Below, piece after piece: positions 1-9,961 of a stretch of 64,000 bases of DNA. The number at the start of each line of letters is the position of its first letter. Position 1 is the stretch's first letter. The DNA comes from Melastoma dodecandrum (lineage: Eukaryota > Streptophyta > Magnoliopsida > Myrtales > Melastomataceae): assembly GCA_029817715.1 (NCBI GenBank), contig JARUPY010000164.1:252001-316000 (forward strand). Reading direction: 5' to 3'. The translations under genes were made by a program, and so were the position numbers. Under the pieces are notes generated by a model. That model was not told where the DNA came from. It did not search any database and saw only the letters and a program-made list of their open reading frames with translations.

Positions 1-317
1 ATTCAATGGGTGACGACGCAAAGCGTTTTGGAAATCAAGTAATGCCATCAGGGATAACGCCTCCTTGAAAAGCCCATGGAATAACGCCTCAGGGGCAAGT
101 GTTTGTGTAGAATGGGAAGGTATTTCAAAGTTACTTTTCCTTGAAGAAAGAGGGGAGCGACTTGCTCTTCTGAGATCCCGACTTACTTTCCTATTCGTTT
201 TGACCAAACGTATTTTACTAGAAAATGTATCCTCATACAGAAGTCAGGCAATGCTTCCAACCTGTTTTTGGTTCAAAGAAGTCCCCAAGATGCTTGCCGC
301 GATAATCCAGAAATATA
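1..317. other. Unassigned non-coding edge sequence
   Basis: No convincing coding frame or RNA gene is visible. The text looks like untranslated retrotransposon sequence just upstream of the possible LTR start at 318, but no PPT could be recognised. Confidence 0.3.
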
Positions 318-947
318 TGTAATGACCCGACTTTTTTTGCATTTGTAATGCAACATTATGCTTGTGGAATGTGTATGTATCATTTTTATGAGCTGCTTAT
401 TGTGTGGTATTCTTATGTATTACGTGTTGTGAGTTGTGTTGTGGTGATGGGTTGCGTGGATGCATCTTCGGATGATGTACGCGAAGCGCTATCGATATTG
501 AAATATATTGATGCGATTGAAAGGAGACACCAAGACTCATTCACATTGGTTTTTGATATCAAGTAGCATTAGCGTATATGAAATGATAATGCATATAGGT
601 GAAAGTTAGTAACTAAGCTGGCGGCCAATGAAATGGTAACTAGTGGTTAGTAGTGGCTTATGAGCGAGATTAGAAATAAATGAATTATGACCACAAGCGA
701 AGTATTAAGGAGAAATGAGTGCATGAAAATGTGGGTAGATTCGTGAAAGAAATATCACGGAAAAGTAACATATGCGATCGACGAGGATGACATGTGAAGC
801 TTCAAAAATTAATTGATAAAAATAAAAAATATTATTAAGTGGAAGGGAGTTGGCCACGTTGTTTCCCTAAATCCCCGAACAAGTTTCCCCATGCAAGTGA
901 GAAAAGGGAGGCTTCGGGGGAAAGAAAAGAAAGAAGGGAAAAGGGAA

Positions 948-977
948 GGAAGCGGCTAACGGTACGTGCACGTAACG
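948..977 (+). repeat. MULE-1 left terminal inverted repeat
   Basis: It begins GGAAGCGGCTAACGG and contains the palindrome ACGTGCACGT. It is an exact 30-bp match to the reverse complement of 2235-2264. A near copy ends MULE-2 at 18962, and a shorter relative (GAAAGCGGCTAATGTAC) lies near 57008. Confidence 0.85.
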
Positions 978-1510
978 ATTACGTAGTTTACCAATTACTA
1001 CTAATTTTTTTAGTAAATTTCACTAATAATTGACCATTACTAACAAAGTCAACGCAAAATTAGTAAAAAAAGTAGTAAAATTTACTAAAAACTAGTCTTC
1101 TTTTAGTAAAGTCAACGCAAAATTAGTAAAAAAGTATGGAAATTTTACTAATTTTCTACTGTTCATGGCAGTGTAAGTTTACTAATTTTGCGCTGACTTT
1201 ACTAAAACATTTTCGTTAGTAAAGTCACCTCAAAATTAGTAAAAAAAGTAATACAATTTACTACTTTTTACTGTACGAATTAAGGCGATAATTAGTAATT
1301 GTTTACTAATTTTAGTGTGATTTTTAGTAAAAAACTCTTCCAGTTAGTAAAACAATTAGTAAAGTTTTACGGTTTTCGTAAATGTTTACTAATTTTGACA
1401 TGTTTTTACTAAAAAAGTTAGTAAACTGTTACAAAAAAATGAAGTAGTTTACTAATGAATTTATTAATTTGAACAGTGTTTCCGAACCTAACTCCGAACA
1501 TATTTTTGAT

Positions 1511-1609
1511 GTGAAATTACCGGTTTACCCCCGTTACAGGGGAGAAATTAGGTTCGTAAATAGGTTCAGATATCACTGATTAGTAACGGGGGTAAAACGG
1601 TAATTTCAC
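1511..1609. repeat. Apex of the MULE-1 palindrome
   Basis: The inner stem is GTGAAATTACCGG...CCCCCGTTAC (1511-1536) against GTAACGGGGG...GTAATTTCAC (1583-1609), enclosing a loop of about 46 bases. A related segment with AATTAGGTTC and CACTGTTCGAATTAG recurs in MULE-2 near 18075-18130. Confidence 0.7.
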
Positions 1610-2234
1610 ATAGAAATTAGGTTCGTAATAAGTTCGGAAACACTGTTCGAATTAGTAAATTCATTAGTAAACTAATTCATTTTTTAGTAACAGTTTACTA
1701 ACTTTTCTAATAAAAACATGTCAAAATTAGTAAACATTTATCGAAAACCGTAAAACTTTACTAATAGTTTTACTAACCGGAAGAGTTTTTTTACTAAAAA
1801 TCACACCAAATTTAGTAACTAATTACTAATTATCGCCTTAATTCGTACAGTAAAAAGTAGTAAATTTTACTACTTTTTTTACTAATTTTACATTGACTTT
1901 ACTGAAAAAAGCACAATTTTAGTAAAGTTAATATAAATTTAGTAAAAAAAGTATTAAATTTTACTACTTTTTTTACTAATTTTGAGTTGACTTTAACGGA
2001 AATATTTTAGTAAAGTCAGTGCAAAATTAGTAAACTTGCACTGCCATGAACAATAGAAAAGTAGTAAAATTTCCATACTATTTTACTAATTTTGTGTTGA
2101 CTTTACTAAAAGAAGACCAGTTTTTAGTAAATTTTACTACATTTTTTACTAATTTTGCGCTGACTTTGTTAGTAATGGTCAACTATTAGTAAAATTTACT
2201 AAAAAAGTTAGTAGTAATTAGTAAACTATGTGAC

Positions 2235-2264
2235 CGTTACGTGCACGTACCGTTAGCCGCTTCC
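2235..2264 (-). repeat. MULE-1 right terminal inverted repeat
   Basis: Exact reverse complement of 948-977; it ends CCGTTAGCCGCTTCC. Confidence 0.85.
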
Positions 2265-3575
2265 GAAAAAGGGAGGAGGAAAAGAAATGAAAAGGGGAAG
2301 AGGAACGAAGGTGGTGATCGGATGATGGTCGTAGAAGTTGTGGAGCTCATAAGGAGGTTTGTAAATCTAGTGCATATTATGGTCACAAGCGTGCATCAGG
2401 AGCTACAAGAAGGAGGACAACCGGTTCTCCGACGGCTTGGCATCCGTAGGTACGCAGGAGAACAATAGAAAGAGAGTGATCGGGAGCAAGCATGAGAGTT
2501 ACCTGTTCAAAGATTCGTAGAGATCGGGTGATGACGACGAACCAAGGTATATTCTATATCGCTCCCTCGAAATCAAGACCTCTAATATGGGGTCTTGGCA
2601 GGTACGACGCTCGGTATGGAGTGAGACAATTTGGAGGTTTATAATAGTAGAATCGACCATATTATCGTCGTGTAAGAGTAATGATTTGTTTGATGTGTGT
2701 GTTAAGCTTATTGGCAGCATAAGTGTTATTACGGTTAGTTGGATATCGTGGGAAAGCAAGTCGGGCAATTTAAGAATGAGATAGTCGTTCTCGGGGTCAA
2801 GCGACATGCATAAACATATCTTAACGTGTGATTGCGTGCTTTTCGAGGTTGACGTATTTTATTATGCATGTCAAGGCGTGATGATGTGTAATAACGTGTG
2901 TCATTGGGCTATCTTTAATGCGGTGCGTGCTTGTTGTGGATTGGCATCCGCGAGGAGATCATCATGAGATGGGTCGACAAGTTGTTGTGTATGCATGAGA
3001 AATGGTCGTGTGGATTGTGTGAACCGAACATATATAGAATGATTGTGCATTATATTGCTCAGTTGGATATGCATAACGTATGAATTAAACTTGGACGAAA
3101 ATGAGTGTGAGCCTTGTTGCTTGAACACATATGTATTGGTTATGTGGACCAAGCATGAATCTAGTTGTGTGTGGACCCCGAGGTTTGGACGTATTTGCAT
3201 ATGATCCTGGACAAGCCCGAAGGAGTCCCTTGGGAGGATTGTCGTGGTGTTAGAGAGGGAAGTCTTCCAACGAAGGAGTACGGTGGGGCATATGATGAAA
3301 TCGGGGTAATGTCTTGACTGGACCGGTCCATTTGGAGGACTACGTGTCTGGTTTAATTGAGAGATACCTCAACTGAGCAGTCTGACTTCGAGAGACTTGT
3401 GCATCTAACGAAATGGTGATTAGACCAAGAATGTTAAGGTAATATTTGTTTGGTAACGGATTCTTGACATGTATTATTAGTTATGGGTCAATGAAAGTTA
3501 ACATGTCCAGTTGTGTTTGTTAATCGAACAGGATGACATCTATGGCGTCATGTCCGAGTGTGCAATGTCAAGTCC

Positions 3576-5405
3576 TGTTGACAAGATTTTGATGATGAGT
3601 CAAACAGCAGGTTTGACCTGCTATGACTTTACAAAAGCTGAAACCTCCTATAACGAAGATACGCTTCGTAAGAGAGGAAAATATCATGAAAATATTTTCT
3701 TCACCCTCCAAGGATCATTTCAGATCAAGAGACGTGATTAGAGAATATTTCCATAAATAGATATTTCAATAATAAATTATTAATTAATTATTGATTATCT
3801 TAATTAAATTATTAATTCAAAAAGAGAATATTCTTAGGAATATTATTTGGATTAATATTTCGTCCAGATACAATGTTTTACTTGTCTGGAACGAATCAAT
3901 TATTTTGGGAATAAATCGTTGATTATTTCCTTATATAGAAGGTCAAGTTGCTGTTACTGGCCGAACCTTCTGTAATGCATTATCTGGGGATTTAATTGTC
4001 AAAATAAGACAAAATTAAATCTGGAGGTTCCAACCAGATATTTGCACGACCCCATCATCATATTTCTCAAGTTGGAAATAAAATATTCTTTCTTTCCAAC
4101 TATAGAAGGTTGCTGACCGATTTAGGCTCTAACCTTCTGTAAGATGAGATCTCGTGATTAGATGATTCGATTGATCTAAAATCAATCAAATATTATCCCT
4201 AAATGATTTTTACACGTTGGGGATGAATCTGGTCACTTTACGTTTTTGGCAAAATATGTTTCCTTATTTACAGGAGGACGGAACCTCTATATAAAAGAAA
4301 AACCTAAAAACATTACATATAAATCAGAGGTAAGTCTTGACATTTTGGCAACGTTAGCGGGTGGTTAACGTGTGTGCAGGTGTGCAGGACGGATTCTCCA
4401 GGCGAGAGTTCTCGCAGGAGGTAGCTACAGCGGGTTGATCGTGGGTGAAGCCGCTCTGGTGACTTCGTTGCGTACGGATCTGAAGGACTCGACCGGAACT
4501 TTGTCGGTGACGTCGGACTGCATGCATCAGGGCCTGGGGAAGGGTTCGTTGGTGGCGAGTAGGCGTACAGAGTTGGTCAGAGAGAAGGAGTCCGTAGCAG
4601 GGGTTCAGTGGTGAGGGATCTCCAACCTTCTGTAGTTGGTTATTTTGTTATCTGTGCGTTTGCAGCAGGTGTGCTTTGGTGAAGCCACTCCGTGGGCGTC
4701 GTTGGCTGCAAAACCGAAGGACTTGGCCAGGAGTGCTGTCAGTGAAGCCGGGTGGGCGTACAGCAGGTCGAAGAGAAGGTTGTTGCAGCAGGCGTAAGTG
4801 GTGAGGGACGGAAACCTACTGTAGTCGTATTATCTTTATTTGTTTTGCAGATTAAACCAAAAAGACAAAAAGAGAAGCATATCAGAGGCATCCAAACACT
4901 TGGATAAAGCGTCATCAGATCTGTTCGCTGATCCACAGAAGGAATAGCCCGCTACAAAGTCACAGAAGGCTGAAGCTTCCAGCCAACGTTCTGTGCTTGC
5001 TCAAGTCTGGTTGATTTCCTTGTGATTCGACCTAGACACATCCTAAACACAGCAAGAGTGTTTCTTGCATTGGTAAAGCTTGTCTTACCGTCCCGTGGTC
5101 AAAGAAATTGTTTTCTTACACCACAGAAGGTTTTACCTTCTACACTGTAATCTCTATACGAGTTATAAGTGAAAAGTGACCGAAAGTGGACGTAGGTGAT
5201 TTCACCGAACCACTATAAAATCCTTTGTGTTCTGCGACTCATTTAGAAGTCAATTTCACACGTTCCGTAATTACAGAAGCTTGAAGGCTCTGTAAATTAC
5301 AGTAAGTTACTTCCGCTGTGAGGGTTGTGAAAAAGCGTTTAAGAATTCCTTAATTGGACTTAACACTAATTCACCCCCCCTCTTAGTATAATCTTTGGGC
5401 CAACA
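3576..5405 (+). repeat. 5' LTR of the SIRE-like element
   Basis: It runs from TGTTGACAAG at 3576 to CCAACA at 5405, directly before the PBS, with TGTTG/CAACA as terminal inverted repeat. Its first 1355 bases match 9962-11316. It holds a TATA box at 4288 and several ACAGAAG/CTTCTGT motifs. Two internal stretches beginning GTGAAGCC (about 4447 and 4681) look like diverged copies of one unit. The open frame at 4372-4614 is inside the LTR and is not considered a gene. Confidence 0.9.
4288..4297 (+). promoter_or_regulatory. TATA box in the 5' LTR
   Basis: TATATAAAAG follows a CCTC stretch and precedes the presumed R region. The identical box in the 3' LTR is at 10674-10683. Confidence 0.6.
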
Positions 5406-6156
5406 ATTGGTATCAGAGCATGGTTCAACGGAAGCTTAACCGCTCGTTGAGATCTTACAGCAACTCGAACCTTCTGTACGCTCTCTGAGTACTACTACCT
5501 TGCTGAATTCAACAGAAGCTTAGTTCTCTATTTGAATTCAACATTTAGAACAAAAGCAGTTTCAACAGAAGCCTTATAGCTTGTTGATTTCTTATAGGAG
5601 GTTGTACCTTCTATTGCTCTCTGTCTCTGCCTTACAGAAGCTTGTGCTCTGTAATTGTCTCAAGTTTATTTTAATTCTACAGAAGTACTATACTCTGATA
5701 GAATTCAAAAATTTGTGATTCAACAAAAAGTTTAACAGCCTGCTGAGATTCTATAGCAGCCTGTACCTTCCACGCGATAGATTTCTACTATACAGAAGCT
5801 TACGCTCTGTTACTATCACTTTCTGTTTCTTTTCTACAGTAGCTTATTGCTCTGCTAGAAACCATCCAGTTATTTTTAGACGGGATTCAACAAAAGCTTG
5901 AGTGCTTAGTTACATCCTATAGAAGGTTATACCTGCTATACGCATATAACCGATTGATGCGCTGTTTTCTTCTGCTGAAAACTTAAGGTTTCTGCAGAAT
6001 TGAACTAGTTAGCATTTTTACTCCATTTTACGGAGATTTGATAGCCAGCAATATCTGTTTCAATTTAACAGAAGTTTGTGTGCATTAAGAATCAGTGCAG
6101 TACCGTAAAGGTTCTACTGTTCTGCACAGAAGTCAAACCTTCTGAAAAATTGTTAA
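5406..6156 (+). repeat. Leader with an array of ACAGAAG...CTCTGT half-palindromes
   Basis: This 750-bp non-coding leader between PBS and gag carries about 15 copies of an imperfect unit, mostly ACAGAAGCTT followed 3-8 bases later by CTCTGTA or CTTCTGT (for example near 5272, 5512, 5635, 5680, 5790, 5833, 5922, 6070 and 6125). Spacing is roughly 40-90 bases. Each unit could form a small stem-loop. No long ORF is present. Confidence 0.7.
5408..5426 (+). other. Primer binding site (initiator tRNA-Met type)
   Basis: TGGTATCAGAGCATGGTTC lies two bases after the LTR end. TGGTATCAGAGC is the standard complement to the 3' end of plant initiator tRNA-Met used by copia elements. Confidence 0.85.
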
Positions 6157-6897
6157 ATGGGTGATAATTGCTATATACCGAAACCACACATTGGGAATCC
6201 TCCCATTTTTGATGGTAAAAATTTTTCCTATTGGAAAATTCGAATGAGTGCCTTTGTAGATGCAATCGATGATGATTTGTGGTCGTTCATTGAAGACGGT
6301 CCACCTATTCTACCGATTGAACTACCAACTGGTCCTGATGGACATCCTACACGGGAGTACCTTAGGATCAAACGACTCACTAAAACGGCTAAGTACTTAA
6401 TGTTCAGTGCTATGTCGGAAAGTGAATTCGTAAAAGTCTCTACTTGCACTTCGGGTAAAGAAATCTGGGATAAACTTGTTACCATGTATGTTGGGACGAA
6501 CCAGATTAGAGAAACCAAGATGAATTTCTTAATTCATCAATATGAGAACTTTACCATGAAGAATGAAGAATCTGTAGAACAAATGTTCCAGAGACTTAAC
6601 CTTCTAGTAGATGCCTTAACTCACTTAGGCAAACACTATACTAATTCTGAATTAGTAAGAAAGGTTCTACGAACTCTGCCCAAATCTTGGGAAGCCAAGA
6701 AAACGGCTATTGAGGAAGCTAAGGATCTATCTACTCTTCGATTAGATCAACTAATGAGCTCCTTAATGTCATATGAAATGGAGAGAACCTCTCAATCTGA
6801 TGTAAAAAGAGCTTCAGTAGCCTCAAAGCATCAGAAGAATCAATTGAAGACTCTGACAATGAGGCAGAAGTCGATTCGGATGATGAACTCGCTATGA
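6157..6897 (+). CDS. gag: Copia gag (SIRE-like), amino part, shifted at the end
   Basis: The 246-residue product would be the capsid part of the polyprotein. It opens with the copia gag signature PPIFDGKNFSYWKIRM (about residues 14-29), followed by the helical UBN2-type capsid region, including an ENFTMKNEESVEQMFQRLN stretch near residue 130. The chosen ATG is the first after the leader. The last 25 or so residues are probably not original: the acidic continuation (ASEESIEDSDNEAEVDSDDE) reads in the +1 frame, so one base was apparently lost near 6826-6830. The ATGA overlap with the next frame at 6894-6897 is therefore an accident of that frameshift. Gag and pol were one fused frame in the intact family. 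Confidence 0.85.
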   Translation: MGDNCYIPKPHIGNPPIFDGKNFSYWKIRMSAFVDAIDDDLWSFIEDGPPILPIELPTGPDGHPTREYLRIKRLTKTAKYLMFSAMSESEFVKVSTCTSGKEIWDKLVTMYVGTNQIRETKMNFLIHQYENFTMKNEESVEQMFQRLNLLVDALTHLGKHYTNSELVRKVLRTLPKSWEAKKTAIEEAKDLSTLRLDQLMSSLMSYEMERTSQSDVKRASVASKHQKNQLKTLTMRQKSIRMMNSL

Positions 6898-8840
6898 TTG
6901 CTAAACGCCTTCTGCGGTTCGCTTCCAAAAGACGTTTCAACAAGAGAAATCAGAAACGTGAAAAGCAGAATGATCCTAAGATGATCAAATGCTATGAGTG
7001 CAATAAGAAGGGACATTTCAAATCTGATTGTCCTTTACTTAAGGAGAAGGAGAAACCTTCTGTACAAACAAAACCCAAGAAAGCTATGATTGCTTGGGCA
7101 GATATTGAAGATTCTGATGATGAGGAAGAACAAGCACTAATGTGCATAACCACTCACACAGAAACTCAAAATTCTGTAGGAAATCAATTCTGTTTTCGAA
7201 CAGAAGCTACAGAGAATGAATGGTATCTGGACAGTGGCTGCTCAAGGCACATGACCGGAGATCCATCCAAATTTTCTAAGTTGAGTCTACAGAACGGAGG
7301 TTCTGTTAAATTCGGTGACAATAGAAAAGGCTCTGTCATCGGAACAGGAACTATTGGAAGTCCTGACTCTATGGTTATAGAAGAGGTTCTGTTGGTTACA
7401 GAACTTAAACATAACCTGCTGAGCATTAGCCAGCTTTGTGATAAAGGCTATACTATAACCTTTGATCAAGATAAATGTTCTGGTATCCTAAACAATGAAG
7501 TCCGCTTCATTGGAAATCGGAAAAGGAACATCTACACTTTAACACAGGAGAGCTTATATGCTACAGAAAGCTGTCTTCTGTCTGTCAAAGACGAAACTCA
7601 TTTTTGGCATAGAAGGTTAGGACATTCCAACCTTCAGTTGCTATCCAAGCTTGCTAAAAGGGAATTGGTAAAAGGCTTGCCTAATATCAAATTCGAGCAA
7701 GACAACTTCTGTGAAGCTTGTTCGCTTGGTAAGCAAACTAAATCCTCATTCAAGTCTAAGAATGAGATATCTACTACTCAACCCTTGGAACTTCTACATA
7801 TGGATCTATTTGGTCCGACTAGAGTTCAAAGTATTGGCGGTAGAAGATACTGTCTAGTAGTAGTAGATGACTACTCTAGGTACACCTGGGTCAAGTTCTT
7901 GACTCATAAAAGCGATGCATTTGAGTCTTTCATAAAGCTCGCTAAGCAATTACATAATGAGAATAGATCTTCTGTAAAAGCTATTCGAACGGATCATGGT
8001 ACAGAGTTTGAAAACCATGATTTTGCTATCTTCTGTGATGAACATGGCATTGATCACAACTTCTCTGCTCCTTACACTCCTCAACAGAATGGAGTCGCAG
8101 AAAGGAAAAATCGAACTCTTATAGACATGGTTAGAACCATGATTTGTGAGAGCAATGTTCCACAGAACCTTTGGGCTGAAGCAGTAAATACTGCCTGCTA
8201 TATCTCTAATAGAGTACTACTAAGACCTAAATTAGAGAAAACTCCCTATCAACTATACAGGGGGAGAATACCGAATATTTCCTATTTTCATGCCTTTGGA
8301 AGTCCATGTTTTATACTGAGACCTTCTAAGGACAATCTCGGGAAATTCGATGCTAAATCAGATGAAGGTATCTTTTTAGGATACTCACTGACTAGCAAAG
8401 CTTATAGAGTCCTTAACAAAAGGACTTCTACTATAGAGGAGTCTATTAATGTAAAAGTTAATGACTCACCCATAGAAGATACTACAAAACCTGTAATATC
8501 TTTTGAACCTGTAGAAATTTCTTTAGAACCTACAGAAGGTTCTTCAGAACATCCACCCTCTACAAAAGAGATGGGTGAACCCTCTGTTCATGAATCTAAA
8601 AATGATCTTGAACAAACAAATGATAATTCTGAAGAATCATCTCAGAATAATCAAAATAATTTTAGAGCACCTGCTCTATATCAAAAACGACATCCTATTG
8701 ATCAAGTCATTGGTGACATCAGTAGTGGTGTACAAACAAGACGTTCGGTTATTAATAGTGGTGTACAAACAAGACATCCTATTAATCTAGTCTTAGAAGA
8801 CGTCAATAGATGTTTTCGTCAATACGGTTCTACTGATTAG
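6894..8840 (+). CDS. pol: Copia zinc knuckle, aspartic protease and integrase; no RT
   Basis: A 648-residue open frame continues gag after the frameshift. In order: CCHC zinc knuckle CYECNKKGHFKSDC (about residues 33-46); acidic linker; protease with catalytic WYLDSGCSRHMTGD (about residue 110); integrase zinc domain HRRLGH...CEAC; integrase core with Asp in HMDLFGP, Asp in RTDHGTEF and Glu in NGVAERKNR, so the DDE triad is complete; then a C-terminal region with GYSLTSKAYRVLN. It ends in a Glu/Ser/Asn-rich stretch and a doubled SGVQTR motif, just where RT would begin. RT and RNase H are missing without an obvious junction. The integrase looks intact, which is unusual beside a deleted RT. Confidence 0.88.
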   Translation: MIAKRLLRFASKRRFNKRNQKREKQNDPKMIKCYECNKKGHFKSDCPLLKEKEKPSVQTKPKKAMIAWADIEDSDDEEEQALMCITTHTETQNSVGNQFCFRTEATENEWYLDSGCSRHMTGDPSKFSKLSLQNGGSVKFGDNRKGSVIGTGTIGSPDSMVIEEVLLVTELKHNLLSISQLCDKGYTITFDQDKCSGILNNEVRFIGNRKRNIYTLTQESLYATESCLLSVKDETHFWHRRLGHSNLQLLSKLAKRELVKGLPNIKFEQDNFCEACSLGKQTKSSFKSKNEISTTQPLELLHMDLFGPTRVQSIGGRRYCLVVVDDYSRYTWVKFLTHKSDAFESFIKLAKQLHNENRSSVKAIRTDHGTEFENHDFAIFCDEHGIDHNFSAPYTPQQNGVAERKNRTLIDMVRTMICESNVPQNLWAEAVNTACYISNRVLLRPKLEKTPYQLYRGRIPNISYFHAFGSPCFILRPSKDNLGKFDAKSDEGIFLGYSLTSKAYRVLNKRTSTIEESINVKVNDSPIEDTTKPVISFEPVEISLEPTEGSSEHPPSTKEMGEPSVHESKNDLEQTNDNSEESSQNNQNNFRAPALYQKRHPIDQVIGDISSGVQTRRSVINSGVQTRHPINLVLEDVNRCFRQYGSTD

Positions 8841-8862
8841 AATCCGTCAATGCAAATATTAA

Positions 8863-9336
8863 CTACAGAAGGTACAATCCTCTGTACACTTCACTGTAGA
8901 AAGTAAAATACTTATTATTCTACTACAGAAGGTACATACTTGTACACTTCATTACACAATTGATCCAAATCCTTCGACCGCACTGGAAAAATGGCGAGTT
9001 GGAAATTTTGGTCGACAAATTATTGCAAGTATGCAATATGTGAGGACTCAAGGAGGCTGGATTCAGAAATCCAAAGGGAAAGAGAAACAGCAGAAGGAAG
9101 CATCTGCTACTTCTGACAAGAGTGGACTTACTGCTCCAAAAGCTGCTGTTCCATCGTCTTCAACCCTGGAACAACCTCGAGAAGGCTCATCCTCCTCTTT
9201 GCCTAATCTCATCAGAGATCTGCAGCGACAAATTGTTGCACAGACTGAGGAACTTAAAGTCCTCAAGAATACGGTCGCTGAGTTAGTCATTACTGTTGAA
9301 CGTCAGGAAAAGCTCCTCCGTGACAATCTCCAGTAA
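8863..9336 (+). pseudogene. Remnant of the SIRE env-like ORF with a C-terminal coiled coil
   Basis: The frame is open from 8863 (after TAA at 8860) to the stop at 9336; the first ATG is at 9031, giving 101 residues. The segment KWRVGNFGRQIIASMQYV reads through that ATG, so the real protein began further upstream. The last 42 residues form heptads with leucine/valine at core positions (IVAQTEELKVLKNTVAELV), a likely coiled coil. Position after pol and before the PPTs fits the additional ORF of SIRE elements, whose function is not established. The 5' part was probably removed with the RT deletion. Confidence 0.55.
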
Positions 9337-9531
9337 TGTGTTCTGCTTATTTTTCAGCACCCTAGACCTACTGTAATGGTCTTAAATAAGTGACTGATGA
9401 TGTGTACCCCTTTTTGGGATGAACTATTTTAATATTCTGCAGTTTGGTTTCATTCTCTACGTCTATTGTGAGAATACCTTCTACAGGAACTCAGATCTCC
9501 GATTTCTACCTACTATACTTTTTGATATGAC

Positions 9532-9961
9532 AAAAAGGGGGAGAGATTTTGGAGAACTTTGAAAATTAGTAAGTAACAATCAAGGGGGAGATAACACAGA
9601 GAAATAGCATATGCTAATCTCAAACCCACAAGAATTCTTGTGATATTTAGCAGGATAGAAGGACAAACCAACTATGAGGTTTATTAATCATCTATCAGGG
9701 TATGCAAATTTTGAGTATAACTCATTTTTGCTGGGAGTGCAGAAGCTAATGCTACTGTCGGGCTAAATATACAGGAGCCTTGTCCCTGTAATCTGTACAA
9801 GCTGAATGCTTACACAGAAGCTTTTGCACTCTGCAAAAGTAAAAGCTTTTATAAAGTGTCAAACCCTTATTATCTCTATCTTAGGGGGAGTTTGATACGT
9901 CATCTTGTATGAACATATCTCCTATGGATGAAAGTTTTGTCATCACCAAAAAGGGGGAGAT
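9532..9961 (+). other. Four polypurine tracts before the 3' LTR
   Basis: AAAAAGGGGGAGAG at 9532, CAAGGGGGAG at 9581, TTAGGGGGAG at 9881 and AAAAAGGGGGAGAT at 9948 precede the LTR. Only the last touches the LTR start at 9962 and is the true plus-strand primer site. Multiple tracts are typical of the SIRE lineage. Confidence 0.75.

Larger units (their letters stand above)
948..2264. mobile_element. MULE-1: Mutator-like foldback element, near-complete hairpin
   Basis: The outer 30 bases at 948-977 are the exact reverse complement of 2235-2264, and complementarity continues inwards almost without break to a loop at about 1537-1582. The two arms (about 590 and 680 bp) form one large palindrome. 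There is no transposase ORF, so this is a non-autonomous derivative. The arms consist largely of TTAGTAAA and TTTACTAA repeats. Flanks read GAAAAGGGA on the left (938-946) and GAAAAAGGGA on the right (2265-2274), an imperfect 9-10 bp TSD of the Mutator type. A transcript through it would fold into a long double-stranded RNA. Family assignment rests on long arms and TSD size only. Confidence 0.75.
318..3575. repeat. Possible Ty3/gypsy LTR or LTR-like region, split by MULE-1
   Basis: Leaving out the MULE at 948-2264, this is about 1.9 kb of non-coding, GT-rich text beginning TGTAATGACCCGAC at 318, a start seen in some large plant gypsy LTRs (Tekay/Del type). Only one copy is present, so LTR status cannot be proven by pairing. 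The right side is cut by the SIRE-like element at 3576. Short ORFs such as 2499-2807 (-) and 2901-3200 (-) have no recognisable domain. It could equally be ordinary intergenic sequence. Confidence 0.3.

Noticed and set aside
4372..4614. 80-residue ORF repeated at 10758-11000, looking like a conserved small gene
   Set aside because: Both copies are the same part of the SIRE-like LTR; conservation is explained by LTR identity.
5406..6156. CRISPR-like regular spaced repeats
   Set aside because: Units are degenerate, spacing is irregular, and they sit in a retrotransposon leader in a plant genome.
6894..6897. ATGA stop-start overlap as programmed re-initiation between gag and pol
   Set aside because: The coding alignment continues upstream in the pol frame before 6894, so a one-base loss in gag explains it better.
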